From Tenderia sp965602225 (lineage in GTDB: Bacteria > Pseudomonadota > Gammaproteobacteria > Tenderiales > Tenderiaceae), in contig CBFCYE010000014.1 in assembly GCA_965602225.1 (NCBI GenBank), positions 7,891 through 71,890 of the forward strand: a stretch of 64,000 nucleotides of DNA. The letters are read 5' to 3'. This document shows positions 53,221 through 60,954 of the stretch, in pieces (within the stretch, counting starts at the first letter, position 1; every line of letters begins with the position of its first letter). Position numbers and translations under genes: made by a program. The notes under the pieces were generated by a model. It was not told the origin of the DNA. It ran no database searches and was given only the letters and a program-made list of their open reading frames with translations.

Positions 53221-53847
53221 TTAGCTACGAATATCCCGCTCTTCAACAGTCAGGCTAGCTTGAAAAGCTTCACGCTTAAAAATCCGCTCGGCATATTCCA
53301 ACAAGGGTTTAGCCTGAGCAGGTAATTCAATGCCATAGCTGGGCAAACGCCACAACAAGGTGGCCAAAGTACAATCCACCAGGCTGAACTCGTCGCTCAT
53401 AAAAAATGGTTTTTGTTCAAAGATTGGCGCAACAGAAATCAAACCATCACGCAGAACAATTCGGGCCTTGTCTGCCCTACTGGTATCCCGCCCAGTCAGA
53501 TCATCCAGCAGGCTAAACCAGTCACGCTCAACACGATATAGAAACAGGCGACTCTGGGCGCACGACACTGGATCAACCGGCATCAAAGGCGGGTGAGGAA
53601 ACCTGTCATCCAGATACTCCATGATGATGCGCGAATGGTATAACACCAAGTCACGGTCAATCAGGGTTGGCAGAGAATTATAGGGATTCAGTTCAAGCAG
53701 GTCTTCAGGTAAATGGTGATCATCAACGGAAATTATATCAGCGGTAATATTCTTCTCTGCCAGCACAATTCGAGCCCGATGACTGTAAGGACAATTATTA
53801 TCCGAATAGATCGTCATCACCGGTTTTCTACCTGCAGATACCGCCAT
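53221..53847 (-). CDS. sspA: Stringent starvation protein A
   Basis: A protein of 208 residues of the glutathione S-transferase fold that binds RNA polymerase and changes promoter choice during starvation. The thioredoxin-like domain has SDNNCPYSHRARIVLAEKNI, the middle LPTLIDRDLVLYHSRIIMEYLDD and PHPPLMPVDPV are conserved in SspA, and the helical domain follows. It is not expected to have GST activity. A strong promoter lies upstream at 53930-53959. sspB follows directly. Confidence 0.96.
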   Translation of the reverse strand: MAVSAGRKPVMTIYSDNNCPYSHRARIVLAEKNITADIISVDDHHLPEDLLELNPYNSLPTLIDRDLVLYHSRIIMEYLDDRFPHPPLMPVDPVSCAQSRLFLYRVERDWFSLLDDLTGRDTSRADKARIVLRDGLISVAPIFEQKPFFMSDEFSLVDCTLATLLWRLPSYGIELPAQAKPLLEYAERIFKREAFQASLTVEERDIRS

Positions 53848-53929
53848 TACACATATTTCCTATTCAACTTCAAAAACACATCAGTCATGCCTCAGCAACA
53901 GAGTCATAACACACAAAACTGGGACGGGT

Positions 53930-53959
53930 ATTATACCCCTGCGCCACACTGTTTGTCAG
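53930..53959 (-). promoter_or_regulatory. Sigma-70 promoter of sspA-sspB
   Basis: On the minus strand CTGACA (53954-53959, five of six) and a perfect TATAAT (53930-53935) are separated by 18 bases. The -10 element lies inside a 13-base palindrome GGGTATAATACCC. Confidence 0.75.
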
Positions 53960-53984
53960 AACGGAGATGAAATAGCTAATAGAA

Positions 53985-54344
53985 TCATTTCACTATCAGC
54001 TTGCCGCGATACATTCCCATCTGGCAGCTGAAATTAAACTCACCTTCATCATCCAGTTTCAAGGCCACCTGCCTCGATCCGGTCAACGGCAGCTCGGCAC
54101 TCACACCCAGCTCGGCAAAGATCACCCGCTCAGCGCAAGGCGAGGCATCACGACGAATAAAATTAAGCACAACGGTTTGACCACGACTCACTTCAATGAT
54201 TGCCGGCGTATAAACACCGCCATCGACCATCACATCGACTGCTTCTTGTTTGACCTGCACACCCTGCGACCTTGCCAGCCAAAACCACCAGACAATAAAT
54301 CCGATCAACACCAAGGCCAGCAAATTAATCAACATATCCATCAA
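53985..54344 (-). CDS. Membrane-anchored cupredoxin-like protein
   Basis: A protein of 119 residues with one N-terminal membrane helix (about 5-25) and a periplasmic cupredoxin domain: YTPAIIEVSRGQTVVLNFI, ASPCAERVIFAEL and the end loop FNFSCQMGMYRGKLIV. The copper site expected from the fold would use the Cys and Met of SCQMGMY together with the Cys of SPCAER; the usual histidines of a blue copper site are not seen, so a thioether/thiol Cu(I) site is more likely. ATG 54344 overlaps the copA stop, which couples it to the exporter; it may take over copper from CopA in the periplasm. Confidence 0.85.
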   Translation of the reverse strand: MMDMLINLLALVLIGFIVWWFWLARSQGVQVKQEAVDVMVDGGVYTPAIIEVSRGQTVVLNFIRRDASPCAERVIFAELGVSAELPLTGSRQVALKLDDEGEFNFSCQMGMYRGKLIVK

Positions 54345-56572
54345 CGCTTGCCCTTTGGTTCAAACCAACGCAAACGATTGGCATTGCTCACCACTGTCAG
54401 CGAAGACATAGCCATCGCCGCACCGGCAATCACCGGATTGAGCAGTATCCCCGTGAACGGAAACAACAAGCCAGCCGCAACTGGAATTCCCAGACTGTTA
54501 TAGACAAAGGCACCAAACAGATTTTGTTTGATGTTGCGGACTGTCGCTTTGGATATCTCGATAGCATCGGCCACGCCATGCAGTGAGCCACGCATCAGGG
54601 TGACATCGGCACTTTCTATGGCGACATCGGTACCGCTGCCGATGGCAAATCCAACATCGGCCCGCGCCAGGGCTGGCGCGTCATTAATGCCATCGCCAAC
54701 CATGGCTACAACTTCACCTTGGCCTTGCAACTCAGCCACCTTATTGGTTTTATCGCCTGGCAAGACTTCGGCCAGCACCTCATCCACGCCAACCTGCCGT
54801 GCCACTGCTTCGGCGGTGGCGCGGTTATCCCCCGTCAACATCACCACCTTCAGACCCGCCCGCTGCAACCGTTCAATCGCAAGTTTTGAATCCGCCTTGA
54901 TAGGATCAGCCACAGCAATAATGCCAAGATAACGACCATCGACTGCGACAAACATCGGCGTCTGCGCTTGCGCCGCCAGGCGCTGGGCCTGATCAAGATG
55001 GGCGCTGACATCAACCTGCTGCGCAGACATCAGCTTTGCATTGCCCAACAGCAGCCGCTGACCATTCACCTCGCCTTGCACGCCATGACCAGCAATGGCA
55101 GAAAAATCCTGCACCGGCTGCAGCTCAAGATGACGCTGTTTGGCTGCTGCAATAATCGCCTCGGCCAGAGGATGTTCTGAACCGGCTTCAAGACTGGCAG
55201 CCAACTGCAATAGGCGCTGTTGATCGCCATCAACCGCCACCAACTCCGTCACTGCCGGCCGGCCTTCGGTCACCGTACCGGTTTTATCCAGCACCACCGT
55301 GCTCAACTGCCCGGCCCGCTGCAGCGCCTCACCATTGCGGATCAAGACACCGTATTCCGCCGCCTTGCCCACCCCGACCATGATCGAAATCGGTGTCGCC
55401 AGACCCAGGGCACAGGGACAGGCAATAATCAGTACTGTCATGGTGGTCACCAACACATAAGCAACCCGGGGTTCAGGCCCAAAGTTGAACCAGGCCAGAA
55501 AGGTCAGCACAGCAATAATCAACACTGTCGGCACAAACAGCGCTGCAATCCGGTCAGCCAATCGACCTATAGCCGGCTTGGAATTCTGCGCCTGGCGTAC
55601 CATTTCAATGATCCGCGCCAGCGCCGTATCTTTACCGATGCGCGTAGCGCGAAACAATACCGTGCCAGACTTGTTGATAGTGCCTGCCGCCAGCTCGTCA
55701 CCGACCTGCTTTGTCACTGGCATAGGCTCACCGCTAAGCATCGCCTCATCGACACTGCTATGGCCGCCGATGATGACACCATCAACGGCAATCTTCTCAC
55801 CCGGGCGCAGCCGCAGCGTTTCATCCAGGCCGACCTGTTCAATCGGCACATCAAGCTCCTGACCGTTGCGGACTACCCGTGCCGTCTTTGGTTGCAGGCC
55901 GATCAGGCGCTTGATTGCCTCGGAGGTCTTGCCGCGGGCGCGCATCTCCAAGGCCGAGCCAAGATTAATCAAGGCAATGATGATTACCGCCGCTTCGAAA
56001 TAGACATGTTGGGCCTGCTCTGGCACTAAGGTCGGCACTAAGACAATCAACACCGAATAAATCCAGGCAGTACCGGTACCCAGCGCAATCAGGGTATCCA
56101 TATTGGCATTATGATTTTTGAACGACTTCCAGGCACCGCTAAAAAAACGGCCGCCCGAATAGATCAACACAAACAGACTCAGCCCAGCCACAAGCAACCA
56201 GAACAGACGCCCGCCACCACTCATGCCGGGCATCAATCCAAACACACCCATCACAAACAACGGCGCACCAACAACAGCAGCGACAACAGCCTTTTTCAGC
56301 AACTGGCGATAATAAATAAGCTCGGTGGCCTGCTTCTCTTCAGCCTCATCATTCGTGCCTTTTAATTCCGCCGCCTCATAACCCGCCGCGACAACAGCAT
56401 CGATCAAACTCGCTGCCGCCATCGAACCAGTTACGTCAGCAGTATGCTCGACGAAGTTAACACTGACCTGTTCCACCCCGGCGACAGCCTTAAGACTATC
56501 TTCCACGGCGGCAACACAGCCAGCACAGCTCATCCCCCCGACAGAGAGTTTGATGACATTCGGTTTATTCAC
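54341..56572 (-). CDS. copA: Copper-exporting P1B-type ATPase
   Basis: A membrane ATPase of 743 residues that exports Cu(I) from the cytoplasm. One N-terminal heavy-metal domain has GGMSCAGC (Cys16 and Cys19); the transport site is CPC at 385-387, the phosphorylated aspartate is Asp429 in DKTGTVTEG, and SEHPLAEAI and GDGINDAPALARADVGFAIGSG complete the ATP domain. The CPC motif together with Asn and Tyr of YNSLGIPVAAG and the MAMSS helix place it in the copper (P1B-1) group. It starts with GTG 56572. No CueR gene or operator was found in the window. Confidence 0.96.
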   Translation of the reverse strand: MNKPNVIKLSVGGMSCAGCVAAVEDSLKAVAGVEQVSVNFVEHTADVTGSMAAASLIDAVVAAGYEAAELKGTNDEAEEKQATELIYYRQLLKKAVVAAVVGAPLFVMGVFGLMPGMSGGGRLFWLLVAGLSLFVLIYSGGRFFSGAWKSFKNHNANMDTLIALGTGTAWIYSVLIVLVPTLVPEQAQHVYFEAAVIIIALINLGSALEMRARGKTSEAIKRLIGLQPKTARVVRNGQELDVPIEQVGLDETLRLRPGEKIAVDGVIIGGHSSVDEAMLSGEPMPVTKQVGDELAAGTINKSGTVLFRATRIGKDTALARIIEMVRQAQNSKPAIGRLADRIAALFVPTVLIIAVLTFLAWFNFGPEPRVAYVLVTTMTVLIIACPCALGLATPISIMVGVGKAAEYGVLIRNGEALQRAGQLSTVVLDKTGTVTEGRPAVTELVAVDGDQQRLLQLAASLEAGSEHPLAEAIIAAAKQRHLELQPVQDFSAIAGHGVQGEVNGQRLLLGNAKLMSAQQVDVSAHLDQAQRLAAQAQTPMFVAVDGRYLGIIAVADPIKADSKLAIERLQRAGLKVVMLTGDNRATAEAVARQVGVDEVLAEVLPGDKTNKVAELQGQGEVVAMVGDGINDAPALARADVGFAIGSGTDVAIESADVTLMRGSLHGVADAIEISKATVRNIKQNLFGAFVYNSLGIPVAAGLLFPFTGILLNPVIAGAAMAMSSLTVVSNANRLRWFEPKGKR

Positions 56573-56703
56573 TTAAGTTTGGCCATTCAGAAATACACCT
56601 AGAAAGAATCATGACAACCAATCGCTAGCGCTCACAACCACGCTATAACTCTAGACCACGGTAACACGAGATTTTATACAATCAGGAAGGAACTTTAGCG
56701 CAA

Positions 56704-58638
56704 TTATTTGCTGTTTGAGACGGCCATTTCTTCACTAAAACGACGATAGCCTTTTTTACCATGATGCTTGCAGTAGTACATGGCCTGGTCTGCGCAATCT
56801 AACAAGCGCTCAACTGAATCACCATGATCGGGGTAGAGGGCAATGCCAATGCTGGCCGAGATGGGCAATGCCTCAGCACCAACATTCACATCAAAGGTGA
56901 GCCCCTCAAGCACGCGAGCAGCCAGCACATCCGCATCGTCCTTATTCGACAGCTCATTGAAGATAATAGCGAATTCATCACCACCTAGCCGGGCAGCAGT
57001 ATCATCCTCACGAACAGCTTGCTCTATTTGCCGGGCAACCCTGACCAACACCTCATCCCCTACTCCGTGCCCGAGCCTATCGTTCACCTGCTTAAAACCA
57101 TCCAGATCTATATACAACACTGCACAACCATTTTTGTGACGATGGGCACGATGCAATGCTGCCCGCAAACGGTCATGAAACAACATACGATTGGCCAGCC
57201 CAGTCAGGCCATCAAAATGAGCCAACTGCTCCAGATGCTGCTCCTTCTCCTTGATCTGTGTCATATCTGAAAAGACGGCGACATAATTGCTCACCAGACC
57301 AGCTTCATCAGCCACCGCACTGATACTGACAAGACTAGGTATCAACTCACCATCCTTGCGTCGATCCCACACCTCGCCCTTCCAGTTACCGTGTTTATCC
57401 AGCTGCTGCCACATTTGTTGATAAAAGGCCTGATCATGTCGACCCGAACTCAACATCGAAGGCCTTTGACCCAGCAACTCGTCTCGCTCATACCCCATCA
57501 ACTGACAAAAAGCGGCATTCATATCGACGATGCATGTATCCCTGTCTGTCACCAGAATCCCCTCAGAGGTATCGTCCAACACCTTGCGGGCCAGACGCAT
57601 GTGTCGCTCAGCCTGCTTGCGCACACTGATATTGCGGATGGCAGCAATGGACTGGACCTCGCCATTTTGAGAAGTGTAACTGAGGCTGATCTCAATCGGA
57701 ATTTCCTCACCCTGCTTGGTCAAGGCCACCAACTCACTGCGCTCACTCATCGGCAGGGGCCGCCCCCGCTCAAAGGCTTTTTTGACATGGCTGGAATGCG
57801 GCCTACGAAAGCGTTCGGGCATCAGCAGCTCAAGCTTCAGACCAGTCAATTCATCAAGACTGTATCCAAGCATAGATTGTGCCTCAAGATTGGCACTCAA
57901 AATATCACCGGCCTTGCTCACCACGATCAGCGCATCAGGTGTCGCCCTGAGCACATCATCGGCATACTGCTTGGCGTTTTGTAATGCCTCATTACCCTTG
58001 GTCAGGCGAAACAACATAAAAATAACGATGGCGCCCATCAAAACAAACAGAGGCAACAGCAGCCAACCCCAGTCCATAAAAGCTAGCGTCATGGCGATAT
58101 CACGGCCGACCTCAGCTTCAATAGCATGACTGTATTCCAGGGTCGCCGTGGACAAGTGTTCCAGCGCCTGCAGCGCCGGTCCATCATCAACACGCACCTG
58201 CTTATCAATCAGGTCAGAGCCCTGCCCTTGGCCTACCAACTGTTTGCTCAGGGCATACTTCTCCGCATAATCATCAACTACCCGACGAAACTGTGTAATG
58301 AGCTCATGTTCCTGTTGAGAAACGGCTAGGGATTGATAGCTTTCGATCGCCTCATAGGTCTCGGCAAGATTGCCGTCAATGAGGGCTATACGGCTGCTAT
58401 CGCGCCGCAGAACAAAGTTTTTAAAATTATGGATGAAACCGCCGTAACCAAAGCTTTTATGGATACGACTAATGGCGTAAGCACTCTCGGCGGCATGTTT
58501 GTTATCAATACGCCAATGCTGTTCCAGATGTTTAACATATGTTTTTGAAGTCGCACCGAACCACCCCAACACAAAGATGGCGATGAGCACGGTCAATACA
58601 ACACCGAGTGAATAGCGAAAAAAACTGTTTCCAGGCAT
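56704..58638 (-). CDS. Membrane-bound diguanylate cyclase with two PAS domains
   Basis: A protein of 644 residues: membrane helix (about 10-28), a periplasmic helical sensor domain of about 160 residues, a second helix (about 192-212), two PAS domains (about 230-345 with DALIVVSKAGDILSANLEAQ and 360-470 with GILVTDRDTCIVDMNAAFCQ), and a GGDEF domain. GGDEF is at 552-556 and the inhibitory RxxD site at 543-546 lies five residues before it, so the enzyme should be active and product-inhibited in making c-di-GMP. No EAL domain. ATG 58638 is chosen; GTG 58647 and TTG 58650 are possible. It lies between copA and the cusA run but need not be related to copper. Confidence 0.9.
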   Translation of the reverse strand: MPGNSFFRYSLGVVLTVLIAIFVLGWFGATSKTYVKHLEQHWRIDNKHAAESAYAISRIHKSFGYGGFIHNFKNFVLRRDSSRIALIDGNLAETYEAIESYQSLAVSQQEHELITQFRRVVDDYAEKYALSKQLVGQGQGSDLIDKQVRVDDGPALQALEHLSTATLEYSHAIEAEVGRDIAMTLAFMDWGWLLLPLFVLMGAIVIFMLFRLTKGNEALQNAKQYADDVLRATPDALIVVSKAGDILSANLEAQSMLGYSLDELTGLKLELLMPERFRRPHSSHVKKAFERGRPLPMSERSELVALTKQGEEIPIEISLSYTSQNGEVQSIAAIRNISVRKQAERHMRLARKVLDDTSEGILVTDRDTCIVDMNAAFCQLMGYERDELLGQRPSMLSSGRHDQAFYQQMWQQLDKHGNWKGEVWDRRKDGELIPSLVSISAVADEAGLVSNYVAVFSDMTQIKEKEQHLEQLAHFDGLTGLANRMLFHDRLRAALHRAHRHKNGCAVLYIDLDGFKQVNDRLGHGVGDEVLVRVARQIEQAVREDDTAARLGGDEFAIIFNELSNKDDADVLAARVLEGLTFDVNVGAEALPISASIGIALYPDHGDSVERLLDCADQAMYYCKHHGKKGYRRFSEEMAVSNSK

Positions 58639-58787
58639 TTCTTGCACCAAATCAGGATTAAACTAACTTTCTAGTTCATCGGCACATAGTGATAGTTTAA
58701 TGAATCAATCAGGAATAAAATTCTTTCATTTTTTCCATACAAAACCAAGGGATTAGAGATGCAGTTAGATAGGATATGAAAAATGTG

Positions 58788-59180
58788 TCAGACCAAGGCA
58801 TCACGCACCTGCATCAACTTGCCACGCACAGTATTGGCCAACTCTTCAACCCCGGGTTTATCCACCAGCTGCAACACCGCCGCCGGATCCATGAAGGCAA
58901 CGGTAATGGCACCATCCTCTTCCTCGCGCACCACCACATTGCATGGCAATAACAGGCCAATATCGGCATCGGCCTCGATCGCCTGTTTGGCCAGGGGCGG
59001 GTTACAGGCACCCAGAATGCGGTAAGGCAGGCGATCATGATCAAGCTTCTTTTTCAGTGTCGCCTTGACATCAATATCCGTCAGCACCCCAAAACCTTGT
59101 TTGGTCAATTCATCGGTAACCCGCTCAATTGCCTCATCAAAACCATAAGACACCTGCACACTAAATCCGTATTTAGACAC
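58788..59180 (-). CDS. DUF302 family protein
   Basis: A protein of 130 residues of the DUF302 family: YGFDEAIERVTDELTKQGFGVLTDIDV, then RILGACNPPLAKQAIEADADIGLLLPCNVVV, and VAFMDPAAVLQLV near the end. ACNPPLA and LLPCNV are the family hallmarks. There is no signal peptide. Its function is unknown; in other genomes DUF302 genes often stand next to sulfur-oxidation or metal-resistance genes. GTG 59180 has AAGGAG upstream. It is the last gene of the run that begins with cusA. Confidence 0.85.
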   Translation of the reverse strand: MSKYGFSVQVSYGFDEAIERVTDELTKQGFGVLTDIDVKATLKKKLDHDRLPYRILGACNPPLAKQAIEADADIGLLLPCNVVVREEEDGAITVAFMDPAAVLQLVDKPGVEELANTVRGKLMQVRDALV

Positions 59181-59196
59181 TAAAGTTTCTCCTTAA

Positions 59197-59655
59197 TTAG
59201 CGTTTCAATTTAGCCTGCTGCCTCTCACGCCAGGTGTCATAAACCAAATCTGACCATTGGGCCTGAAGCCAGGCAACAATCGACTCTATTTCCTTTTGGC
59301 TAAGCTTGCCTTGCCAGCCTGGCATCTTGCCTTGAGGCTCGGTCCCTTCAGCAACCATCTCAACCAATCTCTGTGTAGAGTGATGCCAGGCATGGCCGGC
59401 GCCATTCAAAGGTGGTGGCGGAAACTTCCCCTCAGCATCACGCTGACGCCAATCGGCATCGCCCTCGGCATTATCACCATGACATGCAGCACAATGACGC
59501 TGATACAAACTGGCACCAGCGACAATAACCGCAGGGTCGGTTTCTCGTTCCAGCCCGGTCTTGTCAGTTTGTTGCAGCGTCTGTGATGAGCTTTGAAATG
59601 CATCGCAGCCAGACAACAAACCGGCAAGCATGGCTGTGACGATATATTTATTCAT
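59197..59655 (-). CDS. c-type cytochrome lipoprotein
   Basis: A monohaem cytochrome of 152 residues. The lipoprotein signal ends in LLSGC (Cys17); the haem site is CAACH (Cys55, Cys58, His59), and EPQGKMPGWQGKLSQKEIE supplies the distal methionine and the usual closing helix. It carries electrons in the periplasm, anchored to a membrane by lipid. The redox partner is not apparent. ATG 59655 is chosen because a signal peptide starts there. It follows the DUF2231 gene closely. Confidence 0.88.
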   Translation of the reverse strand: MNKYIVTAMLAGLLSGCDAFQSSSQTLQQTDKTGLERETDPAVIVAGASLYQRHCAACHGDNAEGDADWRQRDAEGKFPPPPLNGAGHAWHHSTQRLVEMVAEGTEPQGKMPGWQGKLSQKEIESIVAWLQAQWSDLVYDTWRERQQAKLKR

Positions 59656-59705
59656 AACCGCTCTGCTTAATATCCATCCATTAATCCAACCGTACGACGC
59701 CACTA

Positions 59706-60347
59706 TCAATGATCATGATCATGGCCATCGTTTTGATGACCGTCACCCTGTGGCATGGATTCCATACTCATGTCTTCCATATCCATTTCATCCATAGACA
59801 TATTTCCTTCATCGATCACATCATGATCGCCATGACCATGAGCTGAATCAGCATGTTCCTCGCCCACCGCATCACCATGATGACCGGCATGGTCATGTTT
59901 GTCTGTCTTGGGTAATGACATCACCCCCAAACCATAACGATAGACCACCTCACCACCATGCCAGGCGGTCGAAGCCAACATGCCACCCACCAGCAAAAAC
60001 AGAACCACAAAACCCGCCCCCAAGGTCTTGCCCTTGCGATGAGAGATCACAGACCACAGCACCACAGGCACCAGCAAAGCCAAGGTAATCAAGGCCAGAT
60101 TTTTATGCTCAGTCATCGCCTCATGCGAAGGCGTGTCATGGGCAACAGTGTTATAGGCATAAAACCCCGCGGCCAAGGTCAGCAGACTAATGCCAGCACC
60201 AATCCACAGATTCCATTTGGCTACCAGCACGGCCTGATCACACTTAACCACCAGACTCAACACAAACAGCCCCAAAGAAACACTTAACAGGGCAACCGTA
60301 AAGTGAACAAATACCGGGTGCCAATTGGGAATAATTTCTATCATCAT
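59706..60347 (-). CDS. DUF2231 membrane protein with His/Met-rich tail
   Basis: A protein of 213 residues. The first 150 form four membrane helices of the DUF2231 type (HPVFVHFTVALLSVSLGLFV at the start, with its conserved His-Pro and His-Phe). The final 65 residues are a soluble tail with some 15 histidines and nine methionines (segments such as HDHAGHHGDAVG, NMSMDEMDMEDMSMES and GHDHDH), very likely a metal-binding sink. The function of the domain is unknown, though relatives are linked to electron transfer and haem-like sites. Gene context (CusA-type pump, copper ATPase) suggests copper. Confidence 0.8.
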   Translation of the reverse strand: MMIEIIPNWHPVFVHFTVALLSVSLGLFVLSLVVKCDQAVLVAKWNLWIGAGISLLTLAAGFYAYNTVAHDTPSHEAMTEHKNLALITLALLVPVVLWSVISHRKGKTLGAGFVVLFLLVGGMLASTAWHGGEVVYRYGLGVMSLPKTDKHDHAGHHGDAVGEEHADSAHGHGDHDVIDEGNMSMDEMDMEDMSMESMPQGDGHQNDGHDHDH

Positions 60348-60392
60348 TTTTCTCTTGATTGTTAATTCAGTTGTGATTATTTGCTCACATCT

Positions 60393-60845
60393 TTATTCAG
60401 TGTAGTACACGCCAGACTTGTGCTTCTTACCATCGGCTGTTTTGAACAAGATCATAAGCTGGTGCTTGCCCGCGTGACCCAGGTCATAACCAGCCATTAG
60501 CCAATCACCCATCTTCATAACCTTTTTGGTTTCTGACTTGCCATTGGGATGCACGACCTTGGTGTTCATGACAATATCTGTAAGCACCTTGCCGCCCTGT
60601 TCCACCTTGATCATTAAGTCGTGACTGCCTCCCATTTCCTTGCCCGGCGCTGCCTTCTTTATATGAAAGCTAACGTCATAACCATCGACACTGCGTAGCT
60701 CCTGAAACTTCATCTCGCTGCCGTGCGACATCTCCATACCGCCTTCATCATGCTCGTGACTATGAGCATGACTGCCACTGGCATAACTTGCGCCAGCCAA
60801 TGCAAAACCACCAATAAATGTAGCCAGTAATAAACTCTTTTTCAT
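60393..60845 (-). CDS. Periplasmic His/Met-rich protein of unknown function
   Basis: A protein of 150 residues with a clear signal peptide (MKKSLLLATFIGGFALAGAS, cleavage near SYASG) followed by a histidine- and methionine-rich segment (HAHSHEHDEGGMEMSHGSEM) and then a small beta-rich domain of about 100 residues (VSFHIKKAAPGKEMGGSHDL, KVVHPNGKSETKKVMKMGDW, GKHQLMILFKTADGKKHKSG). I do not recognise the domain with certainty; it resembles proteins encoded next to copper pumps. ATG 60845 has AGGAG eight bases upstream. It is separated from cusA by about 80 bases that hold a repeat. Confidence 0.72.
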   Translation of the reverse strand: MKKSLLLATFIGGFALAGASYASGSHAHSHEHDEGGMEMSHGSEMKFQELRSVDGYDVSFHIKKAAPGKEMGGSHDLMIKVEQGGKVLTDIVMNTKVVHPNGKSETKKVMKMGDWLMAGYDLGHAGKHQLMILFKTADGKKHKSGVYYTE

Positions 60846-60865
60846 TTTGCTTCTCCTCATTTAAT

Positions 60866-60954
60866 GTAGGGTGCACCCAAATTGCGGGCATAAACGCCGT
60901 GCGCACCATTTATTCAAACAACAACTTACTCATGGTGCGCGGTGCGCACCCTAC
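60866..60954. repeat. Nested inverted repeat overlapping the cusA 3' end
   Basis: An 89-base segment bounded by GTAGGGTGC (60866-60874) and GCACCCTAC (60946-60954), with a second inverted pair inside: GCGCACCAT (60901-60909) and ATGGTGCGC (60932-60940). The cusA stop codon and its last codons fall inside the element. It resembles the short GGTGCGCACC-type dispersed repeats seen in several gammaproteobacterial genomes; only one copy is in this window. Confidence 0.6.

Noticed and set aside
55220..56029. A 269-residue open frame on the plus strand
   Set aside because: It is antisense to copA, whose motifs (CPC, DKTGT) are all in the minus frame; its composition (many His, Gln, Arg) is typical of a shadow frame.
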